From Marisimplicoccus sp965655775 (GTDB lineage: Bacteria > Bacteroidota > Bacteroidia > Flavobacteriales > Flavobacteriaceae): 64,000 bases of DNA. The position numbers and the translations under genes are program-made. The notes beneath the pieces are model-generated. The model searched no databases. It saw nothing but the letters and a program-made list of their open reading frames with translations, and was not told where the DNA came from. Shown one piece after another: positions 43,778-52,912 of the stretch. The stretch covers positions 1 to 64,000 of the forward strand of contig CBFHHV010000003.1 of assembly GCA_965655775.1 (NCBI GenBank), read 5' to 3'. How positions within the stretch are numbered: the stretch's first letter is position 1; each line of letters starts with the position of its first letter.

Positions 43778-45079
43778 TTATTTTTTTCTTAAAAATATAT
43801 CAATTGGTACTCCAGAAAAATCATAGTTTTTTCTGATTTGATTTTCAAGAAACCTCTTGTATGGTTCCTTTATATATTGTGGTAAGTTACAGTAAAAAGC
43901 AAACTGTGGATACTTTGTAGGTAGTTGTCTACAAAATTTAATTTTAACATATTTTCCTTTAGTACTTGGAGGAGGTTTTTGCTCAATAATCGGTAATATT
44001 AAATCATTGAGCTTCTTTGTTGGTATTTTATAATTTCTTCTTTCATTAACTTCCATTGCAATCTTAATTGCGTCAAAGATTCTTTGTTTTGTAAGTGCAG
44101 AGATAAATACAACCGGGACATCAACAAAGGGAGATATTTTTGAGGTTATCTCTTCTTCAATTTGTTTAGAAGTTAAATGATCTTTACTAACTGTATCCCA
44201 CTTATTCACTAGAATTACAACTCCTTTTTTGTTTTTAACTGCAAGCCAAAATATATTTTGAACTTGAGAGTCAAATCCTCTCTCTACATCAAAAATAACT
44301 AAACAAGTATCTGAATTCTCAATAGCTCTTATTGATCTCAAGATTGAATAAAATTCAATATCCTCTGAAACTTTAGTTTTTCTCCTTATTCCTGCAGTAT
44401 CAATTAATTCAAATTCGAAACCAAATTGATTATATCTAGTATACAGGCTATCTCGAGTTGTTCCTGCCACATCAGTTACAATAAATCTATCTTTACCAAT
44501 AAGAGAATTAATAAATGATGACTTTCCAGCATTAGGTCTTCCAACAACTGCAAACTTTGGCACATCAGAAACAATTAAATCCTCTTTGGGAAGTTTTTGT
44601 GCAAGTAAATCCAGAAATTCACCTGTTCCAGATCCATTAATAGATGATAGACAGAATAAATTTTCAAAACCCAATGAATAAAATTCATTAGAGTCGTCAA
44701 TCAATTTAGAATTATCGACTTTGTTTACTAAAAGCAAAGTTTCTTTTGAAGACTTGTGAAGCAAATCTGCTATAGACTGATCAACGCCTGTGAGACCATC
44801 TTTTACATCAACTAAGAATAGGATTACATCAGCCTCATCAATTGCTAAAATTACTTGCTTATCAATTTCTTTTTGAAAAACATCATCACTAGCAGGAAGA
44901 TATCCTCCAGTATCAATAACACTAAACTCAACACCGTTCCAATCAGATTTTCCATAATGTCTATCTCTAGTCACACCACTGACCTCATCAACAATTGCTT
45001 CTTTCCTTTCAATTAGCCTATTGAAAAGAGTTGATTTTCCGACATTAGGTCTCCCAACTATTGCTACAATTCCACTCAT
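43778..45079 (-). CDS. der: GTPase Der (EngA), 50S ribosome assembly
   Basis: The 433-aa protein has two tandem GTPase domains. The first has GRPNVGKSTLFNRL and DTGGY; the second GRPNAGKSSFINSL, DTAGIRRK and NKWD. A C-terminal KH-like domain follows (RRNYKIPTKKLNDLI and onward). It acts in late 50S subunit maturation. The start is adjacent to the stop of era (gap 0), so era-der form one unit. Confidence 0.97.
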   Translation of the reverse strand: MSGIVAIVGRPNVGKSTLFNRLIERKEAIVDEVSGVTRDRHYGKSDWNGVEFSVIDTGGYLPASDDVFQKEIDKQVILAIDEADVILFLVDVKDGLTGVDQSIADLLHKSSKETLLLVNKVDNSKLIDDSNEFYSLGFENLFCLSSINGSGTGEFLDLLAQKLPKEDLIVSDVPKFAVVGRPNAGKSSFINSLIGKDRFIVTDVAGTTRDSLYTRYNQFGFEFELIDTAGIRRKTKVSEDIEFYSILRSIRAIENSDTCLVIFDVERGFDSQVQNIFWLAVKNKKGVVILVNKWDTVSKDHLTSKQIEEEITSKISPFVDVPVVFISALTKQRIFDAIKIAMEVNERRNYKIPTKKLNDLILPIIEQKPPPSTKGKYVKIKFCRQLPTKYPQFAFYCNLPQYIKEPYKRFLENQIRKNYDFSGVPIDIFLRKK

Positions 45080-45967
45080 TTAATTATATCCAAATTTTTT
45101 TAGAGAAGAGGCATCATTTCTCCAGTTCTTTTTTACTTTGATAAATACTTCTAAAAATATTTTCTTTCCAAAGAATTTCTCAAGATTATTTCTTGCCTTT
45201 GTTGCAACTCTCTTTAATGCAGATCCTTTATGACCTATCAAAATTCCTTTTTGTGACTCTCTTTCTACTAGAATTAAAGATCTGATTTTGATAATTTTTG
45301 GTGATTCCTTAAAGTCTTCAGTAATTACCTCAACAGAGTATGGAACCTCTTTGTCATAATGAATTAGAATTTGTTCTCTTATAGACTCATTTACAAAGAA
45401 TCTCTCAGGTCTGTCTGTAAATTGATCTTTAGGAAAAAATGGAGGGGATAAAGGAAGTTTTTCTTTAAAAATTTCAATTAATTCATCAACAAAGAATCCT
45501 TCAATTGCAGATACAGGATAAATATCTATATCTGGAAAAATTGATTTCCAATGAGATATTGAATCCTCTAACTCTTGTTGACTAGAAAGATCAATTTTAT
45601 TAATCAATAAAATTATTGGAATTTCAAAGGAGTTTAATTTTTTGACTAAAGACTCATCAAATGATTCTTTATTTCCAACTTCTTCAACAATTACCAAAAA
45701 ATCAGAGTCTATTAAAGTTTCTTTAATAAACTTCATCATTGCCTCTTGGAGCTTATAACTAGGGTCTAATATTCCTGGAGTGTCGGACAAAACAATTTGA
45801 TAATCATCTTCATTTATTATCCCCCTAATTCTGTGACGAGTAGTTTGAGCCTTAGATGTTATAATAGACAGTTTCTCTTTCATTAAAGAGTTTATCAAAG
45901 TTGATTTACCAACATTTGGTCTACCAATTATTGAAACAAATCCAGCTTTATGTTTATTATTAGACAT
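45080..45967 (-). CDS. era: GTPase Era, 30S ribosome assembly
   Basis: The 295-aa protein has the GTPase motifs GRPNVGKSTLINSLM, SDTPGILDPSY and NKIDLS and a C-terminal KH domain with GILIGHKGSALKRVATKARNNLEKF. It binds the 3' end of 16S rRNA during 30S assembly. Its TATCTTTG promoter box lies only 5 nt before the ATG. It is co-directional with der and divergent from the initiator tRNA. Confidence 0.97.
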   Translation of the reverse strand: MSNNKHKAGFVSIIGRPNVGKSTLINSLMKEKLSIITSKAQTTRHRIRGIINEDDYQIVLSDTPGILDPSYKLQEAMMKFIKETLIDSDFLVIVEEVGNKESFDESLVKKLNSFEIPIILLINKIDLSSQQELEDSISHWKSIFPDIDIYPVSAIEGFFVDELIEIFKEKLPLSPPFFPKDQFTDRPERFFVNESIREQILIHYDKEVPYSVEVITEDFKESPKIIKIRSLILVERESQKGILIGHKGSALKRVATKARNNLEKFFGKKIFLEVFIKVKKNWRNDASSLKKFGYN

Positions 45968-45972
45968 TTCGG

Positions 45973-45980
45973 CAAAGATA
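45973..45980 (-). promoter_or_regulatory. -7 element TATCTTTG of era-der
   Basis: TATCTTTG on the reverse strand is followed by 5 nt and the era ATG, predicting a leader of 1-2 nt. A near -33 box TTTA lies 20 nt upstream. Confidence 0.6.
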
Positions 45981-46024
45981 ACTACTTAAATTCAATGCTT
46001 TAAACCTAAGTAATGAAAGTTTAC

Positions 46025-46032
46025 TATATTTG
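46025..46032 (+). promoter_or_regulatory. -7 element TATATTTG of tRNA-fMet
   Basis: TATATTTG ends exactly 10 nt before the tRNA 5' end, the same box and spacing as at tRNA-Leu. Confidence 0.6.
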
Positions 46033-46042
46033 CACTTCAACT

Positions 46043-46115
<73 letters not shown>

Positions 46116-46125
46116 CTAAAACAAT

Positions 46126-46162
46126 AAAACGGTTATACTATTATAGTGTAACCGTTTTTTTT
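46126..46162 (+). terminator. Rho-independent terminator of tRNA-fMet
   Basis: AAACGGTTATAC and GTGTAACCGTTT form a 12-bp stem (one G-T pair) around loop TATTATA, followed by eight T. It starts 11 nt after the tRNA and precedes the DUF819 gene. Confidence 0.85.
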
Positions 46163-46174
46163 ATTTTTATATAA

Positions 46175-47317
46175 ATGGAAATCATTACTAATCCAATTTA
46201 TGTATTATCCATATTATGTTTTATGGTTATTCTATCCGTCTATGCTGGAAAGACTAAAATTGGAAAGCAGCTTGGAGGAGCTGCTCTTTTAGTAATACTA
46301 TTTACTGCCGTTGTAGCTAATTTTAAGTTTATTCCTTCTGCATCTAACAGTATTGAGCTTTACGATTTCATTTTTAAATATATAGCCCCTATCTCTATTT
46401 TTTATTTATTATTAAATGTAAATATTACATCGATAAAGAAAGCAGGACTTCCTATGGTTGGGTTGTTTGTTCTTGGATCAATTGCAACAACAATCGGTAT
46501 TCTTATCTCATGGTTTTTGTTATCCCCACAGGAAATTCTAGGAGATAACGGTAAAATAATTGCTGGAATGTTAACTGGTACATATACTGGTGGAAGTGTA
46601 AATTTTAATGCAATTGCTCTTGAATATGGGTTTCAAAAGAAAGGTTTTCTTTATGCTGGAACAATCGCAGTTGATAATGTTGTTACAGCAATATGGATTA
46701 TGGTTACACTAGCTATTCCAATGTTTTTAAATAAAATATGGAATTCAAATGTAAAGCTGAACACGAAAGTAAACTTAAATACTGAAAAGGTTGATAATGA
46801 TAAAATAGACTCTAAATCCCTAGCATGGTTAATCTTTTTGGGAATAGGGGTATACTACATATCCGATATAATTTCAGAGAATTTTATTAAAGTACCTTCT
46901 ATTCTTATTCTGACGACTATTGGTATACTCTTAGCACAAACAAAGTTTATCTCTAAAATGAAAGGAAGCCAGACATTAGGTTTATATCTGGTCTATCTTT
47001 TTCTTGCTGTTATTGGTGCTTATTGTGAATTAAGCGCAGTTAGTCAACTTCAAGAAGTAGGAGCCACACTACTTATTTTTACATCTCTTGCTGTATTGAT
47101 TCATGGGCTAGTTTTCATTTTTATTGGAGGTCTATTTTATCGTGACTGGGAAATGATTTCAATTGCAAGTCAGGCAAATATTGGTGGAGGTGCCTCTGCA
47201 ATTGCACTTGCAGAATCATTTGATAGAAAAGAACTAATACTTCCCGCTATTTTAGTTGGAAGTCTAGGAAATGCTTTAGGAACTTATCTAGGATTTTTAG
47301 TAGTTTATATTCTTTAG
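46175..47317 (+). CDS. DUF819-family integral membrane protein
   Basis: The 380-aa protein has about ten membrane helices. LTGTYTGGSVNFNAIALEYGF near residue 135 and ASQANIGGGASAIALAES near residue 335 are repeated glycine-rich re-entrant segments typical of DUF819 (YjcL-like), a family with the look of a secondary transporter. Substrate is unknown. It begins 12 nt after the tRNA terminator. The TAG stop shares TTAG with the convergent SGNH gene. Confidence 0.88.
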   Translation: MEIITNPIYVLSILCFMVILSVYAGKTKIGKQLGGAALLVILFTAVVANFKFIPSASNSIELYDFIFKYIAPISIFYLLLNVNITSIKKAGLPMVGLFVLGSIATTIGILISWFLLSPQEILGDNGKIIAGMLTGTYTGGSVNFNAIALEYGFQKKGFLYAGTIAVDNVVTAIWIMVTLAIPMFLNKIWNSNVKLNTKVNLNTEKVDNDKIDSKSLAWLIFLGIGVYYISDIISENFIKVPSILILTTIGILLAQTKFISKMKGSQTLGLYLVYLFLAVIGAYCELSAVSQLQEVGATLLIFTSLAVLIHGLVFIFIGGLFYRDWEMISIASQANIGGGASAIALAESFDRKELILPAILVGSLGNALGTYLGFLVVYIL

Positions 47318-48096
47318 AAAATTACTTCATCTGAAATTTGTTGGAGAAAGGTTAAAACCTCATCTTCTACTATACTGTAGTAAATGTCTACTCCTTTATT
47401 ATCAATCCCTTTATATCTTTTAGATAAATTTAAAGAAGACTCAGCACTTAAGTGAGAAAAAATTATACAACTTGCTAGGTATGAACCGTTTGGGTTTGGA
47501 TGTTTATCATCCTCCATAAGTAAGTTAAACTGAGGATATTTATTTTGAAATAATTTAAATGCCCTACCAACAGGAATAATTTTGGCAGTGGTTCCTTCAA
47601 TTATCTGTTTAATACTCTCCTCAATTGGATACTCCTCATTATTAGTATTAAATTGCTCCATTGAGGGATACATCCATGTTGAGAAGAAATGAATTTGTGT
47701 AGAATCAGGAATTAATGAGGTAATTTCACCAAAGTAAAATTCAGAATTACCATTTGCATTTGTTAGGATATTAGTACTATGCTCCTGAATAATTACGTGA
47801 TCGAATGTCTCGCTCTCTAAAATAGATTTTAAGTCTGGATTATTCCAAAGGATTTTTAGTGTTGCTGATGGTACAGTAAAATGTGTAATGTCCCAATTTA
47901 AGCCTCTTTCAATAGACATTCTTTCTACTTGAGATGGAAGATTCCAATAAAATGTAAAACTATTTCCAATAAAGAGTATTTTTTCATTTATTGTTGTAAA
48001 TGGAAAAGCCTCCGATTCATCTGGAGCAGATTCTGAAGCATTGGAGTTACATGAGATGAAAATTAGTAATGCTAGATATTTTAAATTCCTAAGCAT
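47314..48096 (-). CDS. SGNH/GDSL-type hydrolase-like lipoprotein
   Basis: The 260-aa protein (from ATG 48096) has a lipobox (LIFISC near residue 15) and an SGNH-type fold. ILFIGNSFTFYWNLP holds the nucleophile Ser in the GNS form, IIQEHSTNI corresponds to block III and DDKHPNPNGSYLASCII supplies the Asp and His. Such proteins are usually esterases acting on acetylated sugars or lipids. The open frame extends 10 codons further, but ATG 48096 gives a better signal and has a TATCTTTA box 4 nt before it. It is the last gene of the leftward cluster from 59.8 kb. Confidence 0.8.
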   Translation of the reverse strand: MLRNLKYLALLIFISCNSNASESAPDESEAFPFTTINEKILFIGNSFTFYWNLPSQVERMSIERGLNWDITHFTVPSATLKILWNNPDLKSILESETFDHVIIQEHSTNILTNANGNSEFYFGEITSLIPDSTQIHFFSTWMYPSMEQFNTNNEEYPIEESIKQIIEGTTAKIIPVGRAFKLFQNKYPQFNLLMEDDKHPNPNGSYLASCIIFSHLSAESSLNLSKRYKGIDNKGVDIYYSIVEDEVLTFLQQISDEVIF

Positions 48097-48100
48097 AAAA

Positions 48101-48108
48101 TAAAGATA
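48101..48108 (-). promoter_or_regulatory. Possible -7 element TATCTTTA of the SGNH lipoprotein gene
   Basis: TATCTTTA differs from TAnnTTTG only at the last base and ends 4 nt before ATG 48096. It may give this gene its own near-leaderless transcript. Confidence 0.32.
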
Positions 48109-48126
48109 ATAAACTTTAGATAGCAA

Positions 48127-49239
48127 TTAGTCGCTTAACAAATTATACTCTTTGAATTTTTCAATTAAAAATGAAGAATATCTGATAAAACCTAGATCTG
48201 TAAAATGAACTGCGTCAACAGTTCCCTCGAAATCATTTCCCAAAGCTTTCTCACTGTCAAGGTATATTATATTTTCATATCCATTATCAACCATTTTTTT
48301 ATATTCATTTTTTAATGCGTTATTCATCTGAATTGTTCCCCTAACCGCATTTTTGTCTAGTGCACTTATAGGAGAAGTAAATAAGTCAACTAAAATTATA
48401 GGAGTATTTGGATTTTGACTCCTAATTTCATTAACTAATGGAATTGTATTTCTTGTTACTAAATCAGGAGGATACATATTGGGCATGCACTCAATAACAT
48501 AAAAAGCAGGATCTGATTTTGATATTAATTTAGATATAGGTTGTTCCATTCTTCCATTACCATTAAAACCAAAATTAATAACATTACGATCAAGTTTTCT
48601 CGATATTATGTTAGTATGAGCCATTCCTGGTCTTGATGCACATGCACCTTGAGTTATACTAGTTCCATAAAATATTATAGGTTTTTTCTCATTCTTTTTA
48701 GGTTTCTGGATGAAGCTAGAACTATCTATCCCAATTTCAATATTTTTTATACCATCATATAATGGAAGAAATATTTTATATTCTCTTAGCTCATTATCCA
48801 TATTGTCAATAAGTCTATATTCATTATTGAAGCCTGCTGGACGACCAGTATTAACATATTGCCATTTATTATTGTTTTTAAAATACAGATCAATTCCTTT
48901 TATTCCCGTATCAGGCATATGATCCATGCTAAAATTGTTTAGTAGTTCCCATTTAGCTGTTATTACAGATGAATTGGATAGGAACCTTATAGATAGTCCT
49001 GCTGAATTTTTTGATAAATCCCAAACAGGCTCTCGAACAAGGTCTTTATAAGAAGCAGGCAACCTATCATATTTATTATCTTTTAATGAATCTGCAATAT
49101 TAGTTCCTTCTAACAGAAACGAGTCTTCACCAAAATACTGTATACCATCAAACTCAGATGAGTATAATATATTAGTTGACGTGTTTTGCTGACAAGCAAT
49201 TATAAAAATTGATAATAGACAAAAAAATATCCTTTTCAC
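48127..49239 (-). CDS. GxDLY-type SGNH/GDSL hydrolase, lipoprotein
   Basis: The 370-aa protein has a lipobox (FIIAC near residue 16). An N-terminal beta-sandwich-like region contains GIDLYFKNNNKWQYV, the GxDLY motif, and the C-terminal SGNH domain begins IIFYGTSITQGACAS with the catalytic Ser in the GTS form. NFGFNGNGRM and DAVHFTDLGF supply the Gly/Asn and Asp-His blocks. This two-part layout matches Bacteroidota acetyl-esterase-like proteins (PF14607 with PF14606). Probable role is deacylation of a carbohydrate or glycopeptide substrate in the envelope. Confidence 0.87.
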   Translation of the reverse strand: MKRIFFCLLSIFIIACQQNTSTNILYSSEFDGIQYFGEDSFLLEGTNIADSLKDNKYDRLPASYKDLVREPVWDLSKNSAGLSIRFLSNSSVITAKWELLNNFSMDHMPDTGIKGIDLYFKNNNKWQYVNTGRPAGFNNEYRLIDNMDNELREYKIFLPLYDGIKNIEIGIDSSSFIQKPKKNEKKPIIFYGTSITQGACASRPGMAHTNIISRKLDRNVINFGFNGNGRMEQPISKLISKSDPAFYVIECMPNMYPPDLVTRNTIPLVNEIRSQNPNTPIILVDLFTSPISALDKNAVRGTIQMNNALKNEYKKMVDNGYENIIYLDSEKALGNDFEGTVDAVHFTDLGFIRYSSFLIEKFKEYNLLSD

Positions 49240-49309
49240 TTTATTTTCAATTTAACTAAATAGTATAAGTTATTTAAATTAATAGTGATTACAAGAACAT
49301 TTATATAAT

Positions 49310-49816
49310 TTATAATGAATCTGTTATAGGTTTGATAAATTTTGACCATAGTTTATAACCCTTTTCGTTTAGATGTAACCCATCATTAGTTAATTTATTT
49401 ATCAGCTGCCCTCTATTATTTACAAATATTGAATATAAATCAATTACAGAGTACAGCTCGTTCTCTTGATTTTCAATTATGATTTTATTGATGTTCTTTA
49501 TACTTGGCTTTAAAAGATCGTAAAGCTCTAAAGATTTAGATAAGTATTCAAATGATGTTTTATATTCTCTTAAAAAATAATATACTTCACCTAAGTAGTA
49601 ATTAGTGTTGACATATTCAAGAGTGATTTCTTCTTCATCCTTAAAGGATTCAAGAGCTAAAAATCCGAAATCTAATGATTTTTGTGGCTCACCAGCCTTA
49701 TATTTTATAATTGAATCATTTAGAGACCCAATAAAGCTTTGAGCATTAAGAACATTAAAAGCTAAACCTGAAAATATAAATATACTCAGGGCTATATTTT
49801 TTATTGGTATTTTCAT
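49310..49816 (-). CDS. Chimeric secreted protein: TPR-like N-terminus plus truncated SGNH hydrolase C-terminus
   Basis: The 168-aa protein has a signal peptide (cut near VLNAQ, residue 25). Residues about 30-100 look like TPR helices (YVNTNYYLGEVYYFLREYKTSFEYLSKSLELY split over two helix pairs). Residues about 105-165 match the end of an SGNH/GDSL esterase: INKIIIENQ, SVIDLYSIFVNNRGQL and the Asp-His block TNDGLHLNEKGYKLW. The nucleophile and oxyanion blocks of an SGNH enzyme are missing. It may be the remnant of a deletion joining two genes, or a real small protein. It overlaps ggt by 4 nt. Confidence 0.65.
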   Translation of the reverse strand: MKIPIKNIALSIFIFSGLAFNVLNAQSFIGSLNDSIIKYKAGEPQKSLDFGFLALESFKDEEEITLEYVNTNYYLGEVYYFLREYKTSFEYLSKSLELYDLLKPSIKNINKIIIENQENELYSVIDLYSIFVNNRGQLINKLTNDGLHLNEKGYKLWSKFIKPITDSL

Positions 49817-51420
49817 TCAAAATCACTAACACTTCCCTCCCAGTCTGGATCTGCAGAACCTATCCATTTGTTGTTAATTGTATCAAGGGCAATTGCATGG
49901 ACCCTTCCAAAGTATGCTTCAGCTCTAATTCTTTCTACATTTTGAGACTCAGAATAAATTTCATAGTCATTGAATCTGTTAATACCAAGATGACTCTCAA
50001 CATAGATTGGGCTTTCATATTTATAGACTCTTGGCATAGTCAAAGCCTCAACTAAAGGGAATTTTTGTTTTAAATATCTATATGCAACTTGATTAATTGC
50101 TATTGGAATCATTCTTCCACCTGCTGCACCAAGTGCAAGAACTACTTTATCATTTTTTGTAAAAATAGTTGGAGAGATATGAGAAGAGGCTCTGTCTCCA
50201 GGTTTATCTTCCCCAAGATATCCACCAAGGTATGGACCCATAGTAACATTATATAAAAAACCTAGACCTTTTGTTGCAACTTTAGACCCCATATTAGGCC
50301 CAAGTGTTTGTGTAAGAGAGACAACATTCCCATACTTATCAGAGGTAGTTAAATGAGCAGTGTGTCCTCGCGCAAGATCTTTAGAATCAAATTCATGCAA
50401 ATTAGATTTAAATACAACTTCACTTTGATTATCCTCAATGTTAGATGCAATCTGCCTAGCTCGATTAATTGATAATATGCTATTTACTGAATCAAGATTT
50501 TTTTGAAAAAATCTGTATTTGTATGACTCTTCTACTGCACTTGAAATCTTTAATGTCCAATCTCTCTCATTCTCAATTTTTAAATGATCAAATATTTGAA
50601 TCATCTGAATTGTTATGGATCCATAAGATGGCAAATTAAGTGTGTGGATATCATATCCATTAAATTTACCGGTTAAAACATCTGATTTTCTTACTGTGTA
50701 GTTTTTTAAGTCGTCTATAGTTATGTATCCTCCATTTGCTTTAATATCATTAACCATTTTATCAGCAATTTCTCCTTCATAAAATCCTTTTTTACCATTA
50801 TCAGAGATTATTTTTAATGTATTTGCAAGATCTTTTTGCACTAATTTATCCCCTGGTTCAAATGACTCTCCATTAGAATTAAGAAAGTATAACTTAGTTC
50901 CATCAAAAGATTCAATTTTTTCCTTATCACTTTGTTGTCTCTTAATTTCTCCTGGATATAAATAAAAGCCATCTTCTGCCAAAGTAATTGATGGTTCCAT
51001 AACAGTCTTTAAATCAAGGACACCATTCTCATCGTGAAGTTTAATTAATCCTGCAACAACTCCAGGGATTCCAATAGTACTATACCCAAAACTTGGTAAT
51101 TCTTCACTAATATTTTTAAAGCTTTCAGGTACTTGTGTAGTTGCATCTATCCCTAGAATATCACCTTCTGCTTGTTTATATATTACTTGAAGCCTTCCTC
51201 CTATTCCACTCATACTTGGTTCCACAACAGACAGTGCAAATGCTGCTGCAACAGCTGCATCAAACGCATTTCCACCCTTAGAATAAATAATTTTTCCTGC
51301 TTGAGAAGCTAATGGATGTGGTGATGAAATTAGACTATTTGAATAGGCTGTATCTTCAGTGTTACAACTAATCAGCACTATTGATAAAAGTAAAACGAGT
51401 AATCTATTTATTTTAACCAT
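49813..51420 (-). CDS. ggt: Gamma-glutamyltransferase, lipoprotein
   Basis: The 535-aa Ntn hydrolase has a lipobox (IVLISC near residue 19), then SSPHPLASQAGKIIYSKGGNAFDAAVA and the maturation site RGHTAHLTTSD, in which the Thr becomes the N-terminal nucleophile of the small subunit. GPNMGSKV and LGAAGGRMIPIA complete the active site. It removes gamma-glutamyl groups from glutathione or other peptides in the envelope. A terminator separates it from susD upstream, and it overlaps the chimeric TPR-SGNH gene by 4 nt. Confidence 0.93.
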   Translation of the reverse strand: MVKINRLLVLLLSIVLISCNTEDTAYSNSLISSPHPLASQAGKIIYSKGGNAFDAAVAAAFALSVVEPSMSGIGGRLQVIYKQAEGDILGIDATTQVPESFKNISEELPSFGYSTIGIPGVVAGLIKLHDENGVLDLKTVMEPSITLAEDGFYLYPGEIKRQQSDKEKIESFDGTKLYFLNSNGESFEPGDKLVQKDLANTLKIISDNGKKGFYEGEIADKMVNDIKANGGYITIDDLKNYTVRKSDVLTGKFNGYDIHTLNLPSYGSITIQMIQIFDHLKIENERDWTLKISSAVEESYKYRFFQKNLDSVNSILSINRARQIASNIEDNQSEVVFKSNLHEFDSKDLARGHTAHLTTSDKYGNVVSLTQTLGPNMGSKVATKGLGFLYNVTMGPYLGGYLGEDKPGDRASSHISPTIFTKNDKVVLALGAAGGRMIPIAINQVAYRYLKQKFPLVEALTMPRVYKYESPIYVESHLGINRFNDYEIYSESQNVERIRAEAYFGRVHAIALDTINNKWIGSADPDWEGSVSDFE

Positions 51421-51429
51421 AATTAACCA

Positions 51430-51462
51430 AAAAAAGGTTTGTAAAATTTACAAACCTTTTTT
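51430..51462 (-). terminator. Rho-independent terminator after susD
   Basis: GGTTTGTAAA and TTTACAAACC form a perfect 10-bp stem around a single central base; flanking A and T runs extend it. It lies 24 nt past the susD stop. Symmetric A/T flanks would allow action in both directions. Confidence 0.82.
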
Positions 51463-51486
51463 GAAAGTATTACTTTTTTTGAAGTA

Positions 51487-52908
51487 TTATTGATTCACTT
51501 CTGTCTTAGTAAATATACCAGGATCATCAGCAGGTGCATTAGAATTAGAATTTAGTTCTGTGGCAGCATACGGCATTCTTTCCGGATATGGTGGATTTGG
51601 TCCACCAACTAATACAAATGGAACAGAATATGCACTGTCAGACTTTCTAAGTCTTCTAGCATCATTAAATGGCATGTGCATACCAAATCCTGAAACATAT
51701 CTTTCTTCAATTACTTCTCTTAAAAAAGCAGTATTTGCATCAACTCCATCTTGGTTTTCAATTCCACCTGAATTAAAATCAGCTGCAACAAATGCTTCAT
51801 ACTTATATGAGTTAGAACTGTGATTACTGTTTAAGTTACCACCTGAATTCAACCATGATCTAACATTATTTAAATGTGGGAGACCATCTGCAAGACTACC
51901 TTGTCTTGCTTTAGCTTCAGCTAAAATTAACTCATTTTCAAAATACGTAACCATATTTTGTGGCTCATCCTCTGCAATTATACCAGTATTAGCTGATCCA
52001 CTCGTTGAATTAATTTTATAGTAACCATATCTAGCTGTCTCATCAGTTTTTGCATGGTTTCTATTTGTTGAATAATCATTACTCAATAATTGTAATAAGA
52101 AACTTTCTTGACCACCGGAAGAATTTCCAAGGTCACCAGCTCTCGAACCATTTAAAATAGTTGCAAATAAATTAGTATCACCAGTCTGTGTTGCTGGGGG
52201 ATTAAATTTCATATCCCCTGATGCTGAACTTATTCCGCTATTTGCAGCAGAAATTGCACCAGCATAATCTTTCTTGTGAAGACTAAAACGAGCTACTAAA
52301 GTATGTGCAGCTTCAATCCACTTATCTTTATTTCCACCAAAAATTATATCCTGAGATAGACTACTAGATGAAGCAGACTGTAAAGTCGATATTCCTGAGT
52401 TTAACTTCTGAATTGCAGCATTATAAACCGAAACTTGAGAATCAAAAGTTGGATCCTCTATTTCTGGATTTCCAGCCTCACTGTAAGGAATTCCACCCCA
52501 TAAAGAAGCAGCTGTTCCAAAAGCATGACCTTCAATAATCTCTGCTATCCCAACTAATAAAGTATTAGAAGAGTTTTCTTGAAGTTGTCTCATGTTATTC
52601 AGTACACCAACATAAAGTGCAAACCATTCACTGTTTGACTCAACAGTTGATAAACTGTATCCATATATATTTGCATACAATGAACTAAATCCTATTAATT
52701 GACCTGAGTACATTCCACTTATTCTATTTAGGTGACCATTTTGTAATTGAACATTTGCAATTTGTGCACCAGTTAAAAATAGTTTGTCCTCTACATCAGT
52801 AATCAAAATATCATTTGGATTTGAATTAATGTCTTCATTTAAGTCCTCACATGAAAATGAGAATACAATTAGAAGAGCTAATATTGATTTTGTAAATAAT
52901 TTTTTCAT
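51487..52908 (-). CDS. SusD/RagB-family outer-membrane lipoprotein
   Basis: The 473-aa surface lipoprotein has a lipobox (VFSFSC near residue 20) then EDLNEDINSNPNDI, a typical start for the SusD-like_2 family (PF12771). The body has alpha-helical TPR-like segments (NNMRQLQEN, EIIEGHAFGTAASLWGGIPYSEAGNPE) and a C-terminal INEVRSW-like LNNVRSWLNSGG. SusD proteins bind the substrate on the cell surface and hand it to SusC. It lies 4 nt downstream of susC. Confidence 0.94.
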   Translation of the reverse strand: MKKLFTKSILALLIVFSFSCEDLNEDINSNPNDILITDVEDKLFLTGAQIANVQLQNGHLNRISGMYSGQLIGFSSLYANIYGYSLSTVESNSEWFALYVGVLNNMRQLQENSSNTLLVGIAEIIEGHAFGTAASLWGGIPYSEAGNPEIEDPTFDSQVSVYNAAIQKLNSGISTLQSASSSSLSQDIIFGGNKDKWIEAAHTLVARFSLHKKDYAGAISAANSGISSASGDMKFNPPATQTGDTNLFATILNGSRAGDLGNSSGGQESFLLQLLSNDYSTNRNHAKTDETARYGYYKINSTSGSANTGIIAEDEPQNMVTYFENELILAEAKARQGSLADGLPHLNNVRSWLNSGGNLNSNHSSNSYKYEAFVAADFNSGGIENQDGVDANTAFLREVIEERYVSGFGMHMPFNDARRLRKSDSAYSVPFVLVGGPNPPYPERMPYAATELNSNSNAPADDPGIFTKTEVNQ

Positions 52909-52912
52909 CGTA

